Part shown: piece by piece, positions 26,680 to 35,504 of the stretch
Position numbering within the stretch: position 1 is the stretch's first letter
How the letters are laid out: each line of letters starts with the position of its first letter
From: Clostridia bacterium
Lineage (GTDB): Bacteria; Bacillota; Clostridia; Oscillospirales; CAG-272
Length of the DNA: 64,000 nt
Assembly (NCBI GenBank): GCA_017428635.1
Contig: JAFRQK010000044.1
Location: 62,001 to 126,000 of the forward strand
Reading direction: 5' to 3'
The notes under the pieces: generated by a model
Seen by the model: the letters and a program-made list of their open reading frames with translations, nothing else
The model's database searches: none
Told to the model about the DNA's origin: nothing
Translations under genes and position numbers: made by a program

Positions 26680-28149
26680 ATGGATCATCTGAAAATTAAC
26701 GAAAAGGACAACGTCGCGGTCGCGCTGTCGCCGCTGAGGGCGGGCGAGGAGCGTCTCGACGTCGTACTGCGGGAAGATATAAAACGCGGACACAAGTTCG
26801 CGCTCTCCGCGATCGCGGAGGGTGAGAACGTCATAAAATACGGCTCGCCGATCGGCCGCGCGACGGCTCCGATCGCGCCCGGGGCGTGGGTACATACTCA
26901 CAACGTGAAGACGAACCTTTGCGGCGTGCTCGAATACGAATACGAACCGTCACCGCTCCCGCACGTCGAGGGCAGAAAAGCGACTTTCCGCGGCTTTCGC
27001 AGACGTGACGGCAAAGTCGGTATCAGAAACGAGATCCGGATCGTCCCGACCGTCGGATGCGTGAACGAAGTCGCCGAGGCCGTCGCCGCGAAGGCGCAGG
27101 GATTTGCCGCAGGGTCGGTGAGCGCCGTTTGCGCGTTTACCCATCCTTTCGGCTGCTCGCAGCTCGGCGACGATCACCTGAGAACGCAGAAAGCGCTCGC
27201 GGGTCTCGTCCGCCATCCGAACGCGGGCGGGGTGCTCGTCCTCGGCCTCGGATGCGAGAACAACAATATAGAGAGATTCCGCGCGGTGCTCGGAGAGACG
27301 GATCCCGAGAGAGTCCGTTTCCTCAACTGTCAGGACGCCCCTGACGAAGAGGCTGAAGCGCTCGCGATCGTCAGGGAGCTGTGCGGTATCGCCTCGCGCG
27401 ACGAGAGGGAAGAGGCGGGTACTGACGAACTCGTCGTCGGGCTCAAATGCGGAGGCTCGGACGGTCTTTCGGGCGTCACCGCGAATCCGTGCGTCGGCGC
27501 GTTTTCCGATCTTCTCATCGGCGGCGGAGGCTCGGCGATCCTCACGGAGGTCCCCGAGATGTTCGGCGCGGAGCGGCTTTTGATGAACAGATGCGAAAGC
27601 AGAGAGGTATTCGACCGCACGGTCGGGATGATAAACGGATTCAAGGAGTATTTTATCCGCTGCGGTCAGCCGGTGTACGAGAACCCGTCGCCCGGAAATA
27701 TCGAGGGCGGCATCACGACGCTCGAGGACAAATCGCTCGGATGCACGGAAAAATCCGGCTCGACGGCGGTTCGGGACGTGCTGGATTACGGAGATCCCGT
27801 AAGGGTACGCGGCCTGTCGCTCCTCTGCGCGCCGGGCAACGACCTCGTAGCCGCGACGGCTCTCGCCGTTTCGGGCGCGCAGCTCGTCCTGTTCACGACG
27901 GGGCGGGGAACGCCGTTCGGTTCTCCCGTTCCGACGGTCAAGATATCGTCAAATTCGGCGCTTGCCGAAAAGAAAAAGAACTGGATCGATTTCGACGCCG
28001 GGATCATCACCGGGACCGGCGACGTTAAGGGTTGCGCGGAGGCGCTTTTCGAGTACGTCGTGAAACTCGCGTCCGGCGAGATACTGACGAAAAACGAGGA
28101 GAGCGGAAAGCGCGGCATTTCGATATTCAAAGACGGAGTAACGCTGTAG
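26680..28149 (+). CDS. uxaA: Altronate dehydratase
   Basis: Iron-dependent dehydration of D-altronate to 2-keto-3-deoxygluconate. 489 residues, with both parts fused: an N-terminal SAF-like domain (about 1-95, WVHTHNVKTNLCGVL) and the main domain (RGFRRRDGKVGIRNEIRIVP, FTHPFGCSQLGDDHLRTQKA, LGLGCENNNIERF, LKCGGSDGLSGVTANP). It could be mistaken for the related galactarate dehydratase, but adjacency to uxaB favours UxaA. No kdgK or kdgA is present nearby. Confidence 0.92.
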   Translation: MDHLKINEKDNVAVALSPLRAGEERLDVVLREDIKRGHKFALSAIAEGENVIKYGSPIGRATAPIAPGAWVHTHNVKTNLCGVLEYEYEPSPLPHVEGRKATFRGFRRRDGKVGIRNEIRIVPTVGCVNEVAEAVAAKAQGFAAGSVSAVCAFTHPFGCSQLGDDHLRTQKALAGLVRHPNAGGVLVLGLGCENNNIERFRAVLGETDPERVRFLNCQDAPDEEAEALAIVRELCGIASRDEREEAGTDELVVGLKCGGSDGLSGVTANPCVGAFSDLLIGGGGSAILTEVPEMFGAERLLMNRCESREVFDRTVGMINGFKEYFIRCGQPVYENPSPGNIEGGITTLEDKSLGCTEKSGSTAVRDVLDYGDPVRVRGLSLLCAPGNDLVAATALAVSGAQLVLFTTGRGTPFGSPVPTVKISSNSALAEKKKNWIDFDAGIITGTGDVKGCAEALFEYVVKLASGEILTKNEESGKRGISIFKDGVTL

Positions 28150-28162
28150 AAAGGTTTTTCCA

Positions 28163-29344
28163 ATGAGCACGTTCGTAATCGACAACGTAAACCTGGTACT
28201 TGAAGACGGTATCAGACACGGCGCGGCAGTCCGTGTCGCGGACGGCAGGATCGCCGCGATCGGCGACGCGGGTTCGTTCAAAGAGGACCGTACCGCCGAC
28301 GGGGAGGGACTTTTCCTGTCCCCCGGCTTTATCGACGTTCACGTTCACGGAGGCGGAGGCGCGGACTTCATGGACGCCGACCCCGCGGCGTGCAGGACCG
28401 CGATCGGGTTTCATATGCTCCACGGAACGACGACGGTCGTCCCGACGACGCTCTGCGCGGAGGATGAGGAGCTCGCCCGGGTGTTCGACGCGTTGATCGC
28501 CGTAAAGCGATCGGAAGAAGCGAAGTGGTTCCCGCGTATCGCGGGCGTCCACCTCGAGGGACCGTTCATCAACCCGGTTCAGGCGGGAGCTCAGCCTCCG
28601 GAGTATTTCAAAAATCCGTCTCCTGATGAGTGGAACAGGATCGTCGACGCCGCGAAGGGCGAACTGCTGATCTGGACGGTCGCTCCCGAACTCGAGGACG
28701 CCGACCGTATGTGCCGCGAACTGAGGGGGAGCGGGATCGTATTCTCCGCGGGCCACAGCGAGGCGACCTTTGAAGAATCCGTCAGAGCGTTCGACGCCGG
28801 TTTTACGATGGCGACGCACGTATACAGCAGTATGTCGACCATAACCCGCGTTCGGGGAGAAAGGGTCCCCGGCCTTCTTGAAGCGTCCCTCCTGCGCGAC
28901 GACGTCACGTGCGAGATGATCGCGGACGGCAGACATCTGCCGGAGCCTCTTCTGAAGACGGTCGTGAGGATGAAAGGGACTGACAGGATCGTCCTCGTCA
29001 CCGACGCCATGAGAGGCGCGGGAATGCCCGACGGAGAATATCTGCTCGGGAGCATAGGGCGGGGCAGACGCGTCCTCGTTTACGACGGGATCGCGCACAC
29101 GCCCGACGGGGCCTCGTTCGCGGGGAGCGTCGCGACGGCGGACCGCCTCGTCCGCGTGATGACGAAGGTCGCGGGAGTGCCGCTTTTCGAGGCGGTCAAA
29201 ATGATAACGAAAAATCCCGCCCGCGAAATCGGGCTTTCCGACAGGCGCGGCGTCATAAAAGAAGGATACGACGCCGATCTTGTTCTCTTCGACGGGGATA
29301 TCAACGTAAGATCGGTATTCATCGGAGGAGAAAAAACGGTATAG
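28163..29344 (+). CDS. nagA: N-acetylglucosamine-6-phosphate deacetylase
   Basis: Removes acetate from GlcNAc-6-P, giving the NagB substrate. 393 residues, amidohydrolase superfamily. Metal and substrate residues are GFIDVHVHGGGGADFMD, GVHLEGPFINP (Glu), VFSAGHSEATFEE (His) and VLVTDAMRGAG (catalytic Asp). The usual HLxNAM segment reads THVYSSM here: His is kept and Asn-Ala replaced, which may shift the acyl or sugar specificity. It starts 13 nt after uxaA, and its stop is 9 nt before the SLH gene. Confidence 0.9.
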   Translation: MSTFVIDNVNLVLEDGIRHGAAVRVADGRIAAIGDAGSFKEDRTADGEGLFLSPGFIDVHVHGGGGADFMDADPAACRTAIGFHMLHGTTTVVPTTLCAEDEELARVFDALIAVKRSEEAKWFPRIAGVHLEGPFINPVQAGAQPPEYFKNPSPDEWNRIVDAAKGELLIWTVAPELEDADRMCRELRGSGIVFSAGHSEATFEESVRAFDAGFTMATHVYSSMSTITRVRGERVPGLLEASLLRDDVTCEMIADGRHLPEPLLKTVVRMKGTDRIVLVTDAMRGAGMPDGEYLLGSIGRGRRVLVYDGIAHTPDGASFAGSVATADRLVRVMTKVAGVPLFEAVKMITKNPAREIGLSDRRGVIKEGYDADLVLFDGDINVRSVFIGGEKTV

Positions 29345-29353
29345 GAGGACAGT

Positions 29354-32308
29354 ATGAAAAAGTTTCTTTGTTTGATCCTGACGGTACTCACCGTCGCCGC
29401 GATGATCCCGCTCGCTCTGTCCGTAAGTTCGGCAGGCGACGTTTTCCCCTTCACCGACGTCCCGGCGGACAAATGGTACCGCCCCGAGGTCGAGTTCGCG
29501 TGGGAGAACGGTCTCATGCAGGGTGTCTCGGCGACGAAATTCGCGCCGGGATCCCCGATGACCCGCGCGATGTTCGTCACGATCCTCTGCCGGCTGTCGG
29601 GAGAGGAAACGGAGATCACCGACCGATTCTCCGACGTCCCGGCGAACAAATGGTACGCCCCTTACGTAGGATGGGCGGCGAGGTCGGGTCTCGTCCTCGG
29701 TTATACCGACGGCACGTTCAGACCCGAAAAGAACATCACCCGTCAGGAAGTCGCCGCGACGATCGTAAGATACGCGGAATACGTGAATATGCGTCTCCCC
29801 GGCCACTCGGCGACGTCGCCCGAAAAATTCGCGGATAAAGGCAGTATTTCGGCATGGGCGGCGGATTACGTCGATACGCTCCGCAAAGCCGGCGTCTTCA
29901 ACGGCGACAAAGCGGGAAGGTTCAACCCGAAGGCGGACATCACCCGCGCCGAGGCTGCGACGCTTCTGCACAACATACTGAAGGTCACGGAGAACCTCTG
30001 GGACGGCTACGTTCCCGACCCCGACGCGGACGGGATGGCGGTCTACGGCGCGAGGTACCTTTACTGGGGCGGTTTCGCTCTGCAGGGCAAACTCGGCGAG
30101 GATCTCTGTCTTGACGCCGAATATCCTTACCTCTCGGTTTACCCCGACGAAACGTATAAAGACGCCGAACACGTGAGCAACCTCGGCGAGACGTCGGTCT
30201 CGCTCAAGTCGTACGAGCCGCTCGGCACGTTCGGCTTTTCCCCGACGTCCGTCGCCGCGGATCTGACGAGGACCCCGTACGTCAGGATCTGCTACGAGTA
30301 TACGGACGGCGAGCCGGAAGAACTCTTCTCAGGCTATCTCTCGAACAGATACGCGATGGCCAAAGGATATAAAGACGCGCCGCTGTCGTTCGAGCGGGGC
30401 CCCGAGGACGAGGGGTATAAGACGGCGATCTGCTCTGCGGCCGATGCCGTCGCCGCGCTCGGAGCGGGATTCGGCGAGGACGCGGGCGACAACGTCCACG
30501 TGATGATCCGCCCGTTCGAGGGCGCGCCCGAGGGCGCGGGCTTCCGCGTCCGCTATATCGCGCTCTTCGCGACGAAGGAAGACGCCGAAGCGTATAAATG
30601 CAGAGAGCACGAAGACTATCTCAAAAACTATCATCCCGACGAAGAAGTGACGGCTGAGAAGATAACGGACGCGGAGGTGGACGGATATCTCGCGCTCCTT
30701 CGCGACAGGATAAAGGAAATAAAGGAAAGCCCGTCCTCGTTCACGCCGAAGGACGCTCCGAAGGGCGCGACCGTCTGGTACGTCTCGTCCATACACGGCG
30801 ACAACTCCAACGACGGGCTGTCCCCCGAAACGCCGCTTGCGGACTGCAACGGTCTTTTCCGTCTGGTCGGCAGCGAGGAGAGCGGAACGTATCTTCCCAA
30901 GGTCAAAAAAGGCGACTTCGTTTTCTTCGAGAGAGGAAGCGTCTTCTACCCGGTGAGATACTTTAACCACACGATCGGAACGTTTCTGACGAGATCGGGA
31001 GTGACGTACAGCGCCTACGGCGACCCGTCCGCCCCGAAGCCGGTCTTCAAGGGCTCGTTCGATTTCGGCGGGGGATGCGGTAACTGGCAGGCGACCGAAT
31101 GGGACGACGTCTACGTTCTCGACCTGAACGAATACGTGCCCGAGGGCAAGGAGAACTTCGCCCGTGAGGACGGAGACGTCGGAAAGATCATATTCAACGA
31201 CGGGCAGTATATGGGCGTTCACGTAATACCGAACGATACGGCGGACCCGTTCGGCGAGGGCAAGACGACGCGGGCACTTTACGAGCAGGGCAACTGCGAC
31301 GAGTACTTCATGTCAGGCGGCACGACGTGTCTCGACCCGGGCGACGCGCTGAGGAACAACCTCGAATATATCCACGATTTCAGCACCGGCAAACTCTATC
31401 TGCGCTGCAAGTGGGGCAATCCGTCGGACTTTTTCGATACCGTCGACGTCTGCCGCAACTCCGTCATCGGCTGGCTGTCCGACAACTCCCGCTACGACAA
31501 CCTGTGCTTCCTTTATTCCGCGTACTGCTGCGCCGACCTCGGAAGAGAGTCGGTAGTGACGTGGTGCGAGGCGGGATACGGCGGCGGGTGCATCGGTTCC
31601 GTCGGCACGGGCATCGGCGGATACGGACCGTGCGAGAGTCTGACCGTCGACCACTGCTATATCCACGATATCGAGGACGGTCCGATGGGCACGCAGGAGA
31701 CGGGCGACGTCGAAGGAGTCGAACTCAACAACGTCGTCCTGACGAACAACGTCGTCACGACGGCCCAGAACCTCGTCGAGCTGTTCAGCACGAACCGCGT
31801 CGAGGGCGAGGACGGCCTCGGCAAAAACAAGATCAGAAACGCCAGAGTGGAAGGCAATATCGGCGCGTATATCGGCTACGGCTATCCGCGCACGGTCGAC
31901 GCCGCGGCGGAGGGTCTCGCCGTCCACAACTGGTATTACGGCGAGATGGTCGACTGCGTTTACACGAACAATCTGCTGATCTGCTGCGAGGGCTCGGTCA
32001 TGGGCGCGCACGTGGGGTCGGACGGCAACCCGCGCGGTTGGCTCGCCTACGGCAACACGTACGTCCTCAACCCGAGGATCTGCTATATCCTGCGCGGAAC
32101 GGACGGAACGCTCTTCACGAATCTGCACAAGTCGTTCTACGCGTCTTACAAGATGCCGTACACAGACAGATATCTGTCCTATCTCGTATCGCACGGGATA
32201 GAATACGGATCGAAATTCTACGCGTACGACACGGTATCCGAGGGCGAGGCGAACAGGTTCTTCGTAACGGACGCGTACTATATCGAGCGGGGAATAAGAC
32301 CGAACTGA
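29354..32308 (+). CDS. S-layer-homology surface protein with a large right-handed beta-helix region
   Basis: 984 residues. It has a signal peptide (1-27) and three SLH domains at about 29-85 (FTDVPADKWYRPEVEFAWEN), 90-146 (FSDVPANKWYAPYVGWAARS) and 157-212 (ADYVDTLRKAGVFNGDKA), which bind pyruvylated wall polymer. A beta-sandwich-like middle follows. From about residue 475, WYVSSIHGDNSNDGLSPETP opens a parallel beta-helix of the type seen in polysaccharide lyases and glycoside hydrolases, ending at the C terminus. Its catalytic class cannot be assigned. An AGGAGG 8 nt before ATG and a place at the end of the nag/uxa cluster suggest a surface enzyme or binder for the glycan whose sugars the cluster degrades. 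Confidence 0.85.
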   Translation: MKKFLCLILTVLTVAAMIPLALSVSSAGDVFPFTDVPADKWYRPEVEFAWENGLMQGVSATKFAPGSPMTRAMFVTILCRLSGEETEITDRFSDVPANKWYAPYVGWAARSGLVLGYTDGTFRPEKNITRQEVAATIVRYAEYVNMRLPGHSATSPEKFADKGSISAWAADYVDTLRKAGVFNGDKAGRFNPKADITRAEAATLLHNILKVTENLWDGYVPDPDADGMAVYGARYLYWGGFALQGKLGEDLCLDAEYPYLSVYPDETYKDAEHVSNLGETSVSLKSYEPLGTFGFSPTSVAADLTRTPYVRICYEYTDGEPEELFSGYLSNRYAMAKGYKDAPLSFERGPEDEGYKTAICSAADAVAALGAGFGEDAGDNVHVMIRPFEGAPEGAGFRVRYIALFATKEDAEAYKCREHEDYLKNYHPDEEVTAEKITDAEVDGYLALLRDRIKEIKESPSSFTPKDAPKGATVWYVSSIHGDNSNDGLSPETPLADCNGLFRLVGSEESGTYLPKVKKGDFVFFERGSVFYPVRYFNHTIGTFLTRSGVTYSAYGDPSAPKPVFKGSFDFGGGCGNWQATEWDDVYVLDLNEYVPEGKENFAREDGDVGKIIFNDGQYMGVHVIPNDTADPFGEGKTTRALYEQGNCDEYFMSGGTTCLDPGDALRNNLEYIHDFSTGKLYLRCKWGNPSDFFDTVDVCRNSVIGWLSDNSRYDNLCFLYSAYCCADLGRESVVTWCEAGYGGGCIGSVGTGIGGYGPCESLTVDHCYIHDIEDGPMGTQETGDVEGVELNNVVLTNNVVTTAQNLVELFSTNRVEGEDGLGKNKIRNARVEGNIGAYIGYGYPRTVDAAAEGLAVHNWYYGEMVDCVYTNNLLICCEGSVMGAHVGSDGNPRGWLAYGNTYVLNPRICYILRGTDGTLFTNLHKSFYASYKMPYTDRYLSYLVSHGIEYGSKFYAYDTVSEGEANRFFVTDAYYIERGIRPN

Positions 32309-32327
32309 CATGGGAGGACGTAAGATA

Positions 32328-33569
32328 ATGACAAACGAAACGAACGTGACAAAAGAAAGAAAGAAGGGCGGGGCGGCAGTCGTTCTGTCCGCGGTGATCT
32401 GCGTCCTTCTCGTCTGCTCGATCGGTGCGACGTGCGCTTTCGCCGCGCTCTCCAAACGGGCGGACGACCGGATGATCGAGTCTATCGAAAAGATAGGGGA
32501 GAAACTCGAAAAAGTATCCGAGACGGTCGGAGTATTCGGCGAAGAGGCGGAAGACGGCATCGCCATTATGGGGATATACCGGATCGAATCGACTCTTCCG
32601 ATCTCCGACGCGTACATATCGGGCGATACAAGCGCTCTCGGCGACAGAGAAAAAGAGACTCTCTCGATGGCGTCCGACGTGCTTGACGGGATCATTGAAG
32701 ACGGTATGACCGACTACGAGAAAGAGGTCGCGGTCTACAAGTGGCTCACCTCGGAGATGACGAACGAGGAAGGCCACCTGACCGTCATCCCGACGGCGGG
32801 AGACGAAAGCGACAACCCGTACGGCGTGCTCAAATACAGGAGCGCGGTCTGTGTCGGCTACGCGACCACGTTCCGCCTCTTCATGCAGATGATGGGGATC
32901 GAGTGCCGCGTCGTTCATTCGCTCGACCGGATCCACTCCTGGGATCTCGTGAACCTCGAAGGCGACTGGTATCACGTCGACTGCTATATGGATTCGGGTT
33001 CGTCTGATTTCAGAAACTTCAATATGAGGGATTCCGAGGCGGCGAACAGTCACGAATGGAACCGTGAGTTTTTCCCCGCGGCGAACGGAGAGAAGTATTC
33101 GTACGTCGCGATGAACTCCGTTGAGATCGACTCGTTCCGGTCCGTACCCGAGTGGGTCAAGGGACTGATCGACGGGGAGTCGACGTTCGGCTCCTGCCGG
33201 TTCGCGGAAAAGATCGACGGGGACAGCGAGGCGGAGGCGGCGATCCTTGTGTCAACGCTTTTCGACACTCTCTGCTCGTCCGCGCTTTACGAAGGATACT
33301 GGTTTGAATACAACTGGACCGACGGCGGCGAAAACGGATACGTCCTCACCGTATATATCTCATATCCCGGCGGGGACGAGCCGTACGATCCGGGCGAAGA
33401 CGACCCCGAACTGTACGATAAGGCGAACGAACTGATAAAAGAGGTCTTCGGCGAGGAAGTGTTCGAGATGCCGGATTATTACGACGACTACGAAGATTAC
33501 GATTTCGAGACCGGGACCGTTGACGAATGGGACGGCGCATTTGTTCCCGCCGACGGAGATCTCGGCTGA
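32328..33569 (+). CDS. Membrane-anchored transglutaminase-like protein
   Basis: 413 residues. The N-terminal cytosolic Lys-rich stretch is followed by one membrane segment (about 15-37) and an extracytoplasmic transglutaminase core with all three catalytic residues: Cys in SAVCVGYATTFRLFMQMMG, His in RIHSWDLVNLEGDW and Asp in HVDCYMDSGSSDF. The C terminus is very acidic and Tyr-rich. Such proteins act as proteases or crosslinkers, and which applies here is unknown. The start is ATG 32328 with GGGAGG upstream, 19 nt after the SLH gene; an ATG 18 nt earlier overlaps the RBS. It is probably co-transcribed with the SLH gene and those following. Confidence 0.85.
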   Translation: MTNETNVTKERKKGGAAVVLSAVICVLLVCSIGATCAFAALSKRADDRMIESIEKIGEKLEKVSETVGVFGEEAEDGIAIMGIYRIESTLPISDAYISGDTSALGDREKETLSMASDVLDGIIEDGMTDYEKEVAVYKWLTSEMTNEEGHLTVIPTAGDESDNPYGVLKYRSAVCVGYATTFRLFMQMMGIECRVVHSLDRIHSWDLVNLEGDWYHVDCYMDSGSSDFRNFNMRDSEAANSHEWNREFFPAANGEKYSYVAMNSVEIDSFRSVPEWVKGLIDGESTFGSCRFAEKIDGDSEAEAAILVSTLFDTLCSSALYEGYWFEYNWTDGGENGYVLTVYISYPGGDEPYDPGEDDPELYDKANELIKEVFGEEVFEMPDYYDDYEDYDFETGTVDEWDGAFVPADGDLG

Positions 33570-33581
33570 TCGGAGGGCAAA

Positions 33582-34082
33582 ATGAAAAAAGTTCTGTCAC
33601 TTCTCGCGGCCGTCTTAGCGGTCCTCTTCGCCGTCGGATGCGGCGGCGGGACGAAAGTCCGCGACGTCAGCATGTTCGATCTGTCGCGCGCGATGCTCGG
33701 CGCGGCGGAATTCGGGGAAATGTCCTACGTTTCCTCCGCCGACGATAACGCGGAGGACCTGCTCTCCAACGTTTCGGATATCGAGTGGGGCAAAGTCAGG
33801 TCGTTCTTTATCGCATACGCGACGGAGGGGATGGGCAACGCCGACGAGATCGTCGTCATAGCCGTGAGCGATCCCGCAGACGTCGCCGAGGCGGAGGCGT
33901 CTCTCAGAGCGCATCTTGAGAGCCGCCGCGCGATATACGCGACGTACGACCCGACGCAGAGCGGCAAACTCGAAGAGGGGACCGTCTTTACGGTCGACAA
34001 TCTCGCCGTCCTTACCGTGACGGGCGACAACGGCGCGGTAAAGGACGCGCTTGACAAGTTCATTTCCGATTCGGAGAGATAG
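33582..34082 (+). CDS. DUF4358-type lipoprotein
   Basis: 166 residues with lipobox AVGC (Cys near residue 20). The mature part matches the DUF4358 pattern: a helix, then a substrate-like strand block DEIVVIAVSDPADVAEAEAS, LRAHLESRRAIYATYDPTQ, and a final VLTVTGDNGAVKDALDKFI. The function is unknown. In clostridia it typically sits beside MBOAT and DHHW genes, as here (3 nt before the MBOAT gene), so a part in polymer O-acylation is inferred. Confidence 0.78.
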   Translation: MKKVLSLLAAVLAVLFAVGCGGGTKVRDVSMFDLSRAMLGAAEFGEMSYVSSADDNAEDLLSNVSDIEWGKVRSFFIAYATEGMGNADEIVVIAVSDPADVAEAEASLRAHLESRRAIYATYDPTQSGKLEEGTVFTVDNLAVLTVTGDNGAVKDALDKFISDSER

Positions 34083-34085
34083 TTT

Positions 34086-35489
34086 ATGGTATTCAGCTCC
34101 GGGGTGTTTCTGTTCCTCTTTTTGCCGACGGCTGTCGCGGCGTACCATATCCTTCCGGCTCGCGCAAGGAATCTTTTCCTGTTCGCCGCGAGCCTTGTGT
34201 TCTATGCCTGGGAGGAGCCGGTCTACGTCGCGATCATGCTTTTTTCGACCGTTTTCGACTATGTGAACGGCCGTCTGCTCGAAAAAGAGGGAATGAAGCA
34301 GAGGACGAGAAAACTCATCCTCGTCCTCTCCGTGACGGTCAATATCGGGCTTCTCGCGTTTTTCAAATACACGAATTTCATCATCGATACCGCGAACGGG
34401 ATTTTCGGCGTATCGGTATCGCTGATCCGTCTGTCGCTTCCGGTCGGGATCTCGTTTTATACTTTCCAGACGCTCTCGTACACGGTCGACGTCTATCGCG
34501 GAAAAGTCAGAGCGCAGAGGAATATCATCGATTTCGGAATGTATATCTGCATGTTCCCGCAGCTCATAGCCGGTCCGATCGTCCGATACGCCGATATCGA
34601 GGATCGGATAAAGGACAGACCCCGCGATCCCGAGGACGCCGCGGCGGGGATATTCCGCTTCGTGTGCGGCCTTTCCAAAAAAGTGCTGATCGCCAACCAG
34701 TTCGGCGCGCTCTGGGACGATATCAGCGCCCGCGCGGGGACGCTTCCCGCAGCAGCGGCGTGGATCGGCGCGCTCGCGTTCGCGTTTCAGATATACTTTG
34801 ATTTTTCGGGATATTCCGATATGGCTGTCGGGATCGGGCGGGTGCTCGGCTTCCGTCTGCCGGAGAATTTCAGATATCCGTACGAGGCGACGTCCGTCAC
34901 CGATTTCTGGCGCCGCTGGCATATCACGCTCGGCGTGTGGTTCCGCGAGTACGTCTACATACCGCTCGGCGGAAACAAAAAGGGACTCCCGAGGCAGATA
35001 TTCAATATGCTCGTCGTGTGGGCGCTGACCGGCATCTGGCACGGCGCGGGATGGAATTTCCTCCTTTGGGGACTCTTTTTCTTCGTTCTGCTCGTGATCG
35101 AAAAGACGTTCCTTCTGAAACTGCTGAAACGCGCGCCTGCCGCGGTCGGCCGCCTCTGGACGCTTCTCGCCGTACTGTTCTCGTGGACGCTTTTCGCGTG
35201 CGACGACACGGGACTGCTTTTGCGGTACCTTTCCGATCTGTTCGGAGCGAACGGGTTTTTCTCCCCGTCGGTCCTTTATTATCTGTCGTCATACGGCGCA
35301 GTGTTCGCCGTCGCGGCGCTCTTCTCGACTCATTTCCCGAAGGCGGTCGCCGAGCGGGCGGTCGGAAGGATCAAAAACCGTCCCGCGGCGTTCGTGATCA
35401 AAGCGGCGGCGGCGCTGATCGCCCTCGCGCTCTCGATCGTTTTCGTCGTCGGAGACGCCTACGACCCGTTCTTATACTTCAGATTTTAG
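34086..35489 (+). CDS. MBOAT family O-acyltransferase (AlgI/PatA-like)
   Basis: 467-residue polytopic membrane protein that passes acyl groups, usually acetyl, to an extracytoplasmic acceptor. It has LPVGISFYTFQTLSYTVDVY, the family block FWRRWHITLGVWFREYVYIP, the catalytic His in VWALTGIWHGAGWNFLLWG, and about 10-12 membrane segments. The closest known models are AlgI and PatA/PatB; no alginate genes are present, so the acceptor is an unidentified wall polymer or secreted glycan. It is followed 15 nt later by its DHHW partner. Confidence 0.92.
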   Translation: MVFSSGVFLFLFLPTAVAAYHILPARARNLFLFAASLVFYAWEEPVYVAIMLFSTVFDYVNGRLLEKEGMKQRTRKLILVLSVTVNIGLLAFFKYTNFIIDTANGIFGVSVSLIRLSLPVGISFYTFQTLSYTVDVYRGKVRAQRNIIDFGMYICMFPQLIAGPIVRYADIEDRIKDRPRDPEDAAAGIFRFVCGLSKKVLIANQFGALWDDISARAGTLPAAAAWIGALAFAFQIYFDFSGYSDMAVGIGRVLGFRLPENFRYPYEATSVTDFWRRWHITLGVWFREYVYIPLGGNKKGLPRQIFNMLVVWALTGIWHGAGWNFLLWGLFFFVLLVIEKTFLLKLLKRAPAAVGRLWTLLAVLFSWTLFACDDTGLLLRYLSDLFGANGFFSPSVLYYLSSYGAVFAVAALFSTHFPKAVAERAVGRIKNRPAAFVIKAAAALIALALSIVFVVGDAYDPFLYFRF

Positions 35490-35504
35490 GAGGAGAAAAG
35501 AAAA

